NCBI GenBank assembly: GCA_025936205.1
Contig: JAICTU010000470.1
Location: 1 to 7,066, forward strand
Direction of reading: 5' to 3'
DNA: 7,066 nt
Source of the DNA: Polyangiaceae bacterium
GTDB lineage: Bacteria > Myxococcota > Polyangia > Polyangiales > Polyangiaceae
Shown here: piece after piece, positions 1-5,467 of the stretch
How positions within the stretch are numbered: the stretch's first letter is position 1
How the letters are laid out: each line of letters opens with the position of its first letter
Position numbers and translations under genes: made by a program
Notes under the pieces: model-generated
What the model saw: only the letters and a program-made list of their open reading frames with translations
Databases searched by the model: none
Told to the model about the DNA's origin: nothing

Positions 1-1767
1 CATCCAGTAGCGCAAGCTGTCCATGATGATCTGCAGCGTGCGCGGCGTGAGCACGTTCAGCGTGTTGCCCGTGCCGGTGTAATCCATGTAATAGCGCGGG
101 TTGTTGTTCACCAGCCGGTAGTAGCTGGCGTTGTCGATGCCGCGGTACGAGAGCGTCGGGCCCAGGTGATTGCCCTCCGCCGTGTGGTTGTAGACCACGT
201 CCAGGATCACCTCGATGCCGGCGGCATGCAGCGCCTTGACCATGGCCTTGAACTCGCGCACTTCGTCACCCGGGGCATGACGAGCTTGCCTGCTGTAGCG
301 GATGTCGGGCGCGAAGTAGCTGAGCGTGTTGTAACCCCAGAAGTTGCGCAGCCCACGCTCCACGAGAAAACGCTCGTCGACGTGATAGTGCACCGGCAAG
401 AGCTCGACGGCGGTGATGCCCAGCGACTTCAGGTACTGAATTACCGCCGGAGTTGCGAGCGCCGAATACGTGCCGCGCATGCTCTCCGGCACGCCCGGGT
501 GCAGGCGCGAGAAGCCGCCCACGTGCAGCTCATAAATCAGCGACTCGTGCAGCGGGATGCGCGGCGGCCGATCGCCTTCCCACGGAAACGAATCATCGAC
601 CACCACCGCCTTGGGCACGTAGGGCGCGCTGTCGCGCGCATCCATCTGCAGATCCTGCCCCTCGGCGCCGATCGGGTAGCCGTGCAGCGCGTCGTGCCAG
701 GTCAGCTCGCCCGCGAGCGCCTTGGCATAGGGGTCCACGAGCAACTTGTTCGGATTGAAGCGCAAGCCCCGCTCCGGCGCGTACGGCCCGTGCACGCGAT
801 AGCCGTACAGCTGCCCGGGCGCCAGGTGCGGGATGTAGACGTGCCACGTCTCCTGCGTCTGCTCCGGCATCGTGATGCGCACCGTCTCCGCGGCGCCGCT
901 CGCCTGATCGAACAAACACAGCTCCACGCGCGTGGCATTGCGCGAGTAGAGCGCGAAGTTCACGCCCTGCCCGTCCCAGGTCGCGCCGAGCGGATACGGC
1001 TTGCCCGGGCGCAAGGTGGTAAACTCCAGTTGCGTGGCGGGGCCGCGCACCTGCACCGTGCCGGCCTCGTCCGGAGAAAACCCCTCCGGCCAGCGCGTTG
1101 CGCCGTCGTAGCGGGCGCCGCGCAGATCCGCGCGCCGCAACACGGCGCCGCTCAGCACGGCCCCGCGCAGATCGGCCCCGAACAGCGTCGCCTCCTCGAG
1201 ATTCGCCGAGGTGAGATCGGCCTGATCGAGGCAGGCCTGCGTGAAGTCCGCCGCCTTGCACGACGCCTCGCGCAACCGCGCGTTGCGCAGATCGGCGCTG
1301 CGCAGCCGGCTGCCGCGCAGCGTGGCGCGCTCGAGGTTCGCGTCCACCAGCGTCGCCGTGTCCAGATTGGCGCGCGACAGATCCGCGCCGCTCAGCTCCG
1401 CATTGCGCAGATCGGCGTGGGCGGCCATGGCACCGACCATGCGCACACCGCTCAGGTTTGCGCCGCGGAACTCTGCCTGCCGCAGATCGGCGCCCGATAG
1501 ATCCGTCTGTCGCAGCGAAGCGCGTCCCAGCTGCGCGTTCGCCATGCGCACCTCGACCAGGCGGGCCCCGGACAGATCGCTGCCGCTCAGCTCCACCTGC
1601 TCCAGCGTCACATCGGCGATCGTCGTCTGATTCAGCGAGCACTCGCTCAGATCCGAACCGCTCAGGTCCTCGCTCTGTAGATGGGCATTGGCCAGATTGG
1701 TGCGGCGCAGGTCGCGCCGGCTCGGTGAGACGCTGCTCCGAGGCTCTTCTTCGGGAGGAGTATTCAT
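1..1767 (-). CDS. glgX: Pentapeptide-repeat / GlgX glycogen debranching enzyme fusion (3' end beyond window)
   Basis: This open frame runs from ATG at 1767 to the window edge: 589 codons without a stop, with the C-terminus missing. Residues 18-222 form a pentapeptide-repeat domain. Residues 223-230 (GATRWPEGF region) resemble the capping motif that often ends such domains. From about residue 249 the protein is a GlgX/isoamylase-type GH13 enzyme, which hydrolyses alpha-1,6 branches of glycogen limit dextrin in the cytoplasm. The E-set/CBM48 domain shows [17 protein letters not shown] (259-275) and [19 protein letters not shown] (321-339). The catalytic barrel begins near residue 405 ([14 protein letters not shown]) and shows GH13 region I DVVYNHT (523-529). 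The catalytic Asp and Glu lie beyond the edge. No signal peptide is seen. The start has only a weak GGGTGA upstream; an in-frame ATG at 1782 (MLWVS-) is an alternative. The debranching call is strong; the role of the N-terminal domain is unknown. Confidence 0.93.
   Translation of the reverse strand, partial: MNTPPEEEPRSSVSPSRRDLRRTNLANAHLQSEDLSGSDLSECSLNQTTIADVTLEQVELSGSDLSGARLVEVRMANAQLGRASLRQTDLSGADLRQAEFRGANLSGVRMVGAMAAHADLRNAELSGADLSRANLDTATLVDANLERATLRGSRLRSADLRNARLREASCKAADFTQACLDQADLTSANLEEATLFGADLRGAVLSGAVLRRADLRGARYDGATRWPEGFSPDEAGTVQVRGPATQLEFTTLRPGKPYPLGATWDGQGVNFALYSRNATRVELCLFDQASGAAETVRITMPEQTQETWHVYIPHLAPGQLYGYRVHGPYAPERGLRFNPNKLLVDPYAKALAGELTWHDALHGYPIGAEGQDLQMDARDSAPYVPKAVVVDDSFPWEGDRPPRIPLHESLIYELHVGGFSRLHPGVPESMRGTYSALATPAVIQYLKSLGITAVELLPVHYHVDERFLVERGLRNFWGYNTLSYFAPDIRYSRQARHAPGDEVREFKAMVKALHAAGIEVILDVVYNHTAEGNHLGPTLSYRGIDNASYYRLVNNNPRYYMDYTGTGNTLNVLTPRTLQIIMDSLRYWM
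1102..1716 (-). repeat. Pentapeptide-repeat domain, 41 pentads in register (inside the GlgX fusion)
   Basis: This segment encodes residues 18-222 of the fusion protein. The central (i) residue falls at every fifth position from 20 to 220 without a single slip. By my count, 33 of these 41 are Leu and the others are Ile, Met, Phe, Cys, Tyr or Ala. Small residues, mostly Ala or Ser, dominate the i-2 position, and Asp or Asn is frequent at i-1 (for example [21 protein letters not shown]). In this family four pentads make one turn of a right-handed quadrilateral beta-helix, so about ten turns are expected. The DNA shows the matching 15-nt periodicity of 'cagatc'-like blocks on the plus strand. Confidence 0.93.
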
Positions 1768-2022
1768 GCTCACCCACAGCATATGGCACCCGCGTGGCGC
1801 GCCTGCCAGCAGCGCGACCCCGGCTTCAGCGCGCCCGCGAATGTTGTGAGGCGATCTCGTGCTCGGCGTCGCGTTCCGCCTCGTACCTCACGAGCCGCGG
1901 ACTCGCGCTCCACCTGCGTGGAGGCTCTGGCGTGCGAACACTCGCCGGCACCGGCGACGCTCGACGAACGGCATGCATCGTGCAGCCCGCCGCCGACCGT
2001 CACTTGCAACAGTGAGGACTTC
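1768..2022. other. Intergenic region between divergent frames
   Basis: This gap separates the GlgX fusion start (minus) from the lipoprotein-like frame (plus), so any promoters for both should lie here. I see no convincing sigma-70 boxes on either strand. A sigma-54-like TGGCAC-N5-TGGC string lies at 1784-1798 on the plus strand, but it is imperfect and 225 nt from the nearest plus-strand start. Open frames crossing the gap are Arg/Ala/Ser-rich in the way typical of non-coding GC-rich DNA, and none shows a recognisable domain. Confidence 0.5.
2014..2018 (+). promoter_or_regulatory. Ribosome binding site GAGGA for the lipoprotein-like frame
   Basis: GAGGA ends 4 nt before the ATG at 2023. It is among the better Shine-Dalgarno matches in the window and supports 2023 as a genuine, or formerly genuine, translation start on the plus strand. 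Confidence 0.6.
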
Positions 2023-2288
2023 ATGCCGCGACTTCACCACGGCCTCGCATGCCTCGGCGCACTCGTTAGCGCCTGCAGCGCGGGGACCACGCCTTCACTC
2101 TCCGAGAGGCGCAGCGACCTCACACCGGACAACGCCGGGCTCTCCGAACCGCAGACTCACCCCCCTACCTCCACGACGGCCGCCTGCTCACCCTCGACGA
2201 CACCATCGAGTTCTTCAACCTCGTCCTGGAGACCCAGCTGAACCCCCAGGAAAAAGCCGATCTCCTGGCGTTCCTGGAAACCCTCTGA
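2023..2288 (+). pseudogene. Frameshifted lipoprotein-like remnant with cytochrome c peroxidase C-terminal tail
   Basis: The ATG at 2023 has a good ribosome binding site. The first frame encodes MPRLHHGLACLGALVSAC, a plausible lipoprotein signal with lipobox VSAC (Cys-18), followed by a Ser/Thr-rich stretch. The plus-strand frame at 2163-2288 encodes PPYLHDGRLLTLDDTIEFF and ends in QEKADLLAFLETL then TGA. This matches the conserved C-terminal region of di-haem cytochrome c peroxidase / MauG-like proteins (PYxHDGR, TLxxxxxFxN, xEKxDLxAFL). The two frames differ by one base; one extra C in the C6 run at 2160-2165 would join them into an 88-residue protein. Even joined, no CxxCH haem motif is present and most of the usual catalytic region is absent. 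The likeliest reading is an internally deleted and frameshifted fossil. A sequencing error in the C tract, or a short functional protein, cannot be excluded. Confidence 0.68.
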
Positions 2289-2289
2289 G

Positions 2290-2306
2290 CTGCGCGCTTT
2301 GCGCAG
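2290..2306 (+). terminator. Short hairpin just after the peroxidase-remnant stop
   Basis: Arms CTGCGC (2290-2295) and GCGCAG (2301-2306) pair perfectly around a 5-nt loop, one base past the TGA that ends the remnant. No T-run follows, so its role as a terminator is uncertain. Confidence 0.3.
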
Positions 2307-2336
2307 GGGCTCGGCACCCTGCGGCCCCTCACGACT

Positions 2337-2383
2337 CTAGAATGAGCCCACTCGACGGCCCTCGCGCGGTGGGCTCATTCTGG
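2337..2383. terminator. Strong inverted repeat between convergent frames, likely bidirectional terminator
   Basis: AGAATGAGCCCAC at 2339-2351 is the exact reverse complement of GTGGGCTCATTCT at 2369-2381. One wobble pair and one C-G pair extend the stem to 15 bp (2337-2351 with 2369-2383), around a 17-nt loop. It sits between the plus-strand remnant (ends 2288) and the minus-strand barrel gene (ends 2427), where a shared terminator would be expected. Neither side carries a T-tract, so termination efficiency is a guess; it could also stabilise 3' ends. Confidence 0.5.
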
Positions 2384-2426
2384 CGTCTCTCATCGACGGA
2401 CGGCGACGAGCCCTGCTGCGAGTCGC

Positions 2427-3146
2427 TCAGAACAACCAGGCGACGCCGATGCCGTAGTGCAACTTGGGACCGAAGGGAGCGTTGACCCGCTCGCCGCCGT
2501 GCAAACCGAATTCATGCTGCACGCCCTCCGTGCCCCGAGGGTAATAGGTGACGGGCACGTAGAGCGCGAACGGCTGCCCCCCGATGTCCAGATGGGACTG
2601 ATACGCCAGCCCCAGACCATGCCCGAGCAAGCTGCTGTAGCGATAGCTGAGGGAGACGCCGCGCTCCGAGGCGCCGAACAGGTAGAAGGTATCGACATTC
2701 AACTGCACGGTGCCGGTCAATTTGAAGCGCGCGAACTTGTCGTCGGACGGATCGTCATCGACGATGTAGTACTGCGGCGCGTACGCCAGGCTGCTGCGCA
2801 CGCCGATGTTGCCGAAGCGCAGCTGACCGCCGGCGCCCAGGCCGTCTGCCACGTGCAACAGCAAGAGCCCATTCAGCCGCACGCTGGGCGGCACCGGGCG
2901 AGGCTCCGCAACACGGCCGTGCACTGTGGCGTCGAGCTCCACCGGTTGCTGCGGCGAAGACGCACGCGCAGGAGCGGCGGCACCGCCGGTCACGGCACCG
3001 CCCAGCGCGACGTCGTCGATCTCGATGGGGACGTCATTGTCCGTGGGCGGCGCAGCGCCGGCCGGGTTCGCGTCCGCGGCAGACGCTGACGCAGCGAGGC
3101 TGAGACTCAGCGCCGCTGCCCCACAGAAGCCCCATCCACGAGCCAT
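2427..3146 (-). CDS. Secreted, probable outer-membrane beta-barrel protein of unknown function
   Basis: This encodes 239 residues from ATG at 3146. That start puts a signal peptide at the N-terminus (MARGWGFCGAAALSLSLAAS, then ASA|AD, cleavage after about residue 23) and a GAGG ribosome binding site 4 nt upstream. An in-frame start at 3233 would bury the signal behind 29 residues and is less likely. Residues 24 to about 85 are a low-complexity Ala/Pro/Asp-rich linker. The rest alternates hydrophobic and polar residues with many Tyr, Phe and Gly, as in transmembrane beta-strands (for example RSSLAYAPQYYIVDDD, GVSLSYRYSSLLGHGLGLAY, FALYVPVTYYPRG). The protein ends GIGVAWLF; a C-terminal Phe is the usual signal for the outer-membrane assembly machinery. 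I do not recognise a named family, and porin, adhesin or structural roles are all possible. It lies 238 nt downstream of the phosphatase gene and is probably a separate transcript. Confidence 0.85.
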   Translation of the reverse strand: MARGWGFCGAAALSLSLAASASAADANPAGAAPPTDNDVPIEIDDVALGGAVTGGAAAPARASSPQQPVELDATVHGRVAEPRPVPPSVRLNGLLLLHVADGLGAGGQLRFGNIGVRSSLAYAPQYYIVDDDPSDDKFARFKLTGTVQLNVDTFYLFGASERGVSLSYRYSSLLGHGLGLAYQSHLDIGGQPFALYVPVTYYPRGTEGVQHEFGLHGGERVNAPFGPKLHYGIGVAWLF

Positions 3147-3150
3147 CCCC

Positions 3151-3154
3151 CCTC
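3151..3154 (-). promoter_or_regulatory. Ribosome binding site GAGG deciding the barrel-protein start
   Basis: On the minus strand GAGG is followed by four G and then the ATG at 3146. It favours this start over the longer frame because it places the signal peptide at the N-terminus. Confidence 0.5.
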
Positions 3155-3286
3155 GCGCACGCACGTCTGACAAAATCCTGGTGTCCTCTCCAGACACCGC
3201 GCCAGCAGCGAGCTCGGGGTGTCCCCGCAGCAAAGCGCGCGCCCCCGTGCGTGGCTCCGCTGCCTCTCTCGCGGTCTATAACAGGA

Positions 3287-3316
3287 GGCCCGGTGAGGCT
3301 ATCACCTCTCCGGGCC
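3287..3316 (-). terminator. Hairpin downstream of the histidine phosphatase gene
   Basis: GGCCCGGTGAGG (3287-3298) pairs with CCTCTCCGGGCC (3305-3316) with one mismatch, around a 6-nt loop. It lies about 70 nt past the phosphatase stop on the minus strand and could end the pcm-FKBP-phosphatase transcript. No T-run follows on the minus strand (TCCTGTTAT), so this is tentative. Confidence 0.4.
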
Positions 3317-3384
3317 ATTTCCTGCGCAGCGAACGTTACGTTTGGCAGGCGCGAATGTAGGACTCGGTCTTCACGGGCCTGTCA

Positions 3385-4053
3385 TCACGGAACTGTCGGA
3401 TCCCACCAGCTAGAAAGATTCGCCCACGGTCGACGCGGTGCGCTCGCATAATGGGAGACATCGTTGAACAGCATCAGCCGCGCATGCACCGGACTCTTGA
3501 ATTCGACCACATTCAGGCACGCAGGCGCCTGGTCCAACCTGTCGCGATAGCCGCGTGCATCGAAGCCCAACAGGCTCGCCAGCATGAGACGAATCGTGGC
3601 CTTGTGAGAGACCACGAGCACCGTTTCACTCGGATGCGCCACCACGATCTCGCGGATCACGGGTAGAGCGCGCGCCAGCACTGAAGCGCCGGACTCGCCG
3701 CCCTCGGGCGCATAGCTGAAGGGATCGGCCTCCCAGTTCGAGTACTCGTCAGCGAAGCGCGTTTCGACCTCGCAACGCGTGAGCCCCTCCCAGTGCCCGT
3801 GACTGATCTCGCGCAGCCCGTCGCGAAAGCCGATCGGCAGGCCGTGCCGGCGCGAGATGATCTCTGCTGTGTCGCGCGTCCTCGACAGCGGGCTGGCGTA
3901 GACGGCAGCCAGCTTCTCGCACGTGAGCCTCTCGGCGAGCGCCCGCGCTTGCGAGCGCCCCTCCTCCGAAAGATCGACCCCTTCCGCCCCCGAAAAACGA
4001 TCTTCCGCCGTGAGCCCTGTTGCACCGTGGCGGACCAGCAACATCCTCGTCAT
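3385..4053 (-). CDS. Histidine phosphatase family protein (phosphoglycerate mutase-like)
   Basis: This encodes 222 residues of the histidine phosphatase superfamily, which hydrolyses phosphate esters through a phospho-histidine intermediate. The phosphate pocket is complete: LVRHG with catalytic His-9 and Arg-8, SPLSRTR (54-60) with a second Arg, the acid loop LREISHGHWEG with Glu-82, a GGES motif (118-121), and VVSHKATIR with the second His at 150. Length fits cobalamin/GpmB-like phosphatases rather than glycolytic dPGM (about 250). Start: ATG at 4053 has GGGAG 6 nt upstream; a GTG at 4071 would add six residues. It lies 32 nt downstream of the FKBP gene on the same strand, so co-transcription is likely. 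The substrate cannot be read from sequence. Alpha-ribazole-phosphate, phosphoserine or small sugar phosphates are family precedents, and no cobalamin genes are nearby. No signal peptide; cytoplasmic. Confidence 0.92.
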   Translation of the reverse strand: MTRMLLVRHGATGLTAEDRFSGAEGVDLSEEGRSQARALAERLTCEKLAAVYASPLSRTRDTAEIISRRHGLPIGFRDGLREISHGHWEGLTRCEVETRFADEYSNWEADPFSYAPEGGESGASVLARALPVIREIVVAHPSETVLVVSHKATIRLMLASLLGFDARGYRDRLDQAPACLNVVEFKSPVHARLMLFNDVSHYASAPRRPWANLSSWWDPTVP

Positions 4054-4085
4054 CGCAGGCTCCCGCTCCACTCGCTGAGTATGCT

Positions 4086-4442
4086 TCAGCGCACCTCGAG
4101 TAACTCGACCTCGAACAGCAGCGTGGCGTTGGGCGGGATGACGCCGCCGGCGCCGCGCGCGCCGTAGCCGAGCTCGGGCGGGATGAGCAGCGTGCGCTTG
4201 CCGCCGATCTTCATGCTGGCCACGCCTTCATCCCAGCCCTTGATCACGCGGCCCTGACCCAGCGGAAACGAAAACGGGCGGCCCCGATCCAGAGAGCTGT
4301 CGAACTTGGCTCCCTTCTGACCGTTCTCCCACAACCAGCCCGTGTAGTGCATCACGCAGGTCTGCCCTGCGGCGGGGCTTGCCCCGTTCCCTACCTGCGT
4401 ATCCTCGTGAGAAAGCCCGCTCGCGCTCTTGGTCATTGCCAT
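4086..4442 (-). CDS. FKBP-type peptidyl-prolyl cis-trans isomerase
   Basis: This is a single-domain FKBP of 118 residues, close to the 107-residue FKBP12 plan. It catalyses cis-trans isomerisation of Xaa-Pro bonds during protein folding. The binding-pocket residues of the family are all visible: Tyr-33 (HYTG), Phe-47 and Asp-48 (KFDSS), Phe-57, Val-66 and Ile-67, Trp-70 ([10 protein letters not shown]), Tyr-93 (LGYGARG) and Phe-110 ([10 protein letters not shown]). Activity is therefore expected. There is no signal peptide or trigger-factor-like domain, so it should be cytoplasmic. The ATG at 4442 has no good ribosome binding site; a second ATG two codons later is equally possible. The gene follows pcm after a 135-nt gap that contains the 15-bp tandem repeat, and precedes the phosphatase gene by 32 nt. 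Confidence 0.95.
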   Translation of the reverse strand: MAMTKSASGLSHEDTQVGNGASPAAGQTCVMHYTGWLWENGQKGAKFDSSLDRGRPFSFPLGQGRVIKGWDEGVASMKIGGKRTLLIPPELGYGARGAGGVIPPNATLLFEVELLEVR

Positions 4443-4512
4443 GCGCGCACTCTAGCGAAGAACGTTGGCCACGGGCGAACAAACTCGCGCGCACACTTGC
4501 GGCAGGACGCCG

Positions 4513-4587
4513 CCCTATCACTCGCGGCCCTATCACTCGCGGCCCTATCACTCGCGGCCCTATCACTCGCGGCCCTGTCACTCACCG
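4513..4587. repeat. 15-bp tandem repeat, four exact copies plus one diverged, spanning the pcm stop codon
   Basis: Four exact copies of CCCTATCACTCGCGG occupy 4513-4572. A fifth, diverged copy (CCCTGTCACTCACCG) occupies 4573-4587. Read on the minus strand, the diverged copy holds the last Glu codon and TGA stop of pcm. Every exact copy then supplies a further in-frame TGA-TAG pair. Because the unit is a multiple of three, copy-number change would not alter the pcm frame. There are no spacers, so it is not a CRISPR array. It lies 71-145 nt upstream of the FKBP start, where it could serve as repeated protein-binding sites or simply be a slippage product. Confidence 0.97.
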
Positions 4588-5330
4588 TGCGCGCCGAGAA
4601 ACGGCACGAAGCGCACGCCGAACAGGATCTCGCGCGAAAACGCCGCTCGCTCATCGCCGGCACGCTGGCGCGTCCACAGCTCCAGGTTCTGCTCGCGCTC
4701 CACTCCCACCGGGCTGAGCAGGCGTCCGCCGCGCGCCAGCTGGCGCAAGAGCGGCTTCGGCACGCGCCGCGGCGCCGCAGTCACCAGGATCACGTCAAAC
4801 GGAGCGCACTCGGGCCAGCCCGCGTAGCCATCGCCCACGCGCAGGTGCACCGAACGCTGCAGATAGCCGAGCGCTGCGAGATTCTGCCGCCCGAACGCCG
4901 CCACCTCGGGCAGATACTCGATGCTGTACACCTCACGGCAGAGCTCGGCGAGCACGGCCGTCTGATAGCCGCTGCCCGTGCCGATCTCGAGACAGCGGTC
5001 GCTGGGCGCGATCTGCGCCGCCTCGCTCATGAACGCGACGATGTACGGCTGACTGATCGTCTGATCGCCGGGGATGGGCAGCGGCGAATCCGCATGCGAC
5101 CCTTCGCGCGAGCGCTCGGGCACGAAGCGGTGCCGCGGCACGGTGCGCAGCGCTTCCAGCACGCGCGCATCTTCGACGCCGCGCGCCTCGATCTGCGCGC
5201 GCACCATTTCCTCGCGCTCCTCGTGCTGCTCCAGCACCGCGTTCAGCCACGCCGCCGGGCGCGGAGCTGCCGGCTGTCCCGCCCTTGTGGCGGACGCCTT
5301 GCGGCGCTGAACCGGCAGCGAACTGTGCAT
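4578..5330 (-). CDS. pcm: Protein-L-isoaspartate O-methyltransferase
   Basis: This encodes 250 residues. The enzyme methylates isoaspartyl residues in age-damaged proteins using S-adenosylmethionine, starting their repair to aspartate. Family motifs appear in order: [11 protein letters not shown] near residues 42-52, the substrate loop [14 protein letters not shown] (88-101), the AdoMet motif [15 protein letters not shown] (114-128), the acidic IEYLPEV segment (137-143), [21 protein letters not shown] (split; starts at 166) and the terminal FVPF (241-244). The ATG at 5330 is chosen because AGGA lies 7 nt upstream; ATG at 5345 and GTG at 5360 lack a good site. This gives a basic extension of about 40 residues before the usual family start; a late internal start cannot be excluded. 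The stop lies in the diverged copy of the tandem repeat. Likely first gene of a pcm-FKBP-phosphatase unit. Confidence 0.95.
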   Translation of the reverse strand: MHSSLPVQRRKASATRAGQPAAPRPAAWLNAVLEQHEEREEMVRAQIEARGVEDARVLEALRTVPRHRFVPERSREGSHADSPLPIPGDQTISQPYIVAFMSEAAQIAPSDRCLEIGTGSGYQTAVLAELCREVYSIEYLPEVAAFGRQNLAALGYLQRSVHLRVGDGYAGWPECAPFDVILVTAAPRRVPKPLLRQLARGGRLLSPVGVEREQNLELWTRQRAGDERAAFSREILFGVRFVPFLGAHGE

Positions 5331-5467
5331 ACCGAGATCCTGCATCCGGCGAGGCACCACGACCAGAGGTGCACCGCAGGCCCGTCGAACTTAACCCGCG
5401 ATGGTTTCGGTCGGGCACCGAGAACACGCCCTGTTCCGCTCACTTGCGCCACAGGCCGGGGCACTGG
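5331..5467. other. Intergenic region between luxC and pcm
   Basis: These 137 nt would hold the luxC 3' end and the pcm promoter. I see no strong hairpin, T-tract or consensus promoter on the minus strand. Only the AGGA site before pcm stands out. Whether pcm is transcribed with luxEC or separately cannot be decided from sequence. Confidence 0.4.
5338..5341 (-). promoter_or_regulatory. Ribosome binding site AGGA deciding the pcm start
   Basis: On the minus strand AGGA lies 7 nt before ATG 5330. The two other in-frame starts (5345, 5360) have no comparable site, so this supports the 250-residue form of pcm. Confidence 0.5.

Larger units (their letters stand above)
3147..3384. other. Intergenic region upstream of the barrel-protein gene
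   Basis: This holds the presumed promoter and 5' leader of the barrel gene and the end of the phosphatase transcript. Visible structure: a hairpin at 3287-3316 (separate entry), a 6-bp hairpin GGTGTC/GACACC at 3180-3198 in the leader, and a small palindrome AACGT-T-ACGTT at 3332-3342. On the minus strand a TATAGA string near 3275-3281 could be a -10 box, but I see no good -35 at normal spacing. No gene is supported here. Confidence 0.45.

Noticed and set aside
166..1500. A 444-codon plus-strand frame
   Set aside because: It is antisense to the GlgX fusion. Its repetitive AQIGAAQ-like text is the mirror of the pentapeptide periodicity, not a separate repeat protein.
593..1789. A 398-codon minus-strand frame overlapping the GlgX fusion
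   Set aside because: It is out of frame with the clear GlgX and pentapeptide translation, is Arg/Gly/Ala-rich and shows no domain; it is a shadow of the 15-nt periodic, GC-rich coding sequence.
1784..1798. Sigma-54-like promoter TGGCACCCGCGTGGC on the plus strand
   Set aside because: It has the GG-N10-GC core but two mismatches to TGGCACG-N4-TTGC, lies 225 nt from the nearest plus-strand start, and such strings are frequent by chance in GC-rich DNA.
1770..2024. An 84-codon minus-strand frame upstream of the GlgX fusion
   Set aside because: It has no ribosome binding site or domain and a composition like random GC-rich sequence.
3147..3233. Extended start (3233) for the barrel protein
   Set aside because: It would put 29 non-hydrophobic residues ahead of a normal signal peptide; the ATG at 3146 has GAGG and begins exactly at the signal.
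4513..4587. Possible CRISPR array
   Set aside because: The 15-bp units abut directly with no spacers and no cas genes are present.
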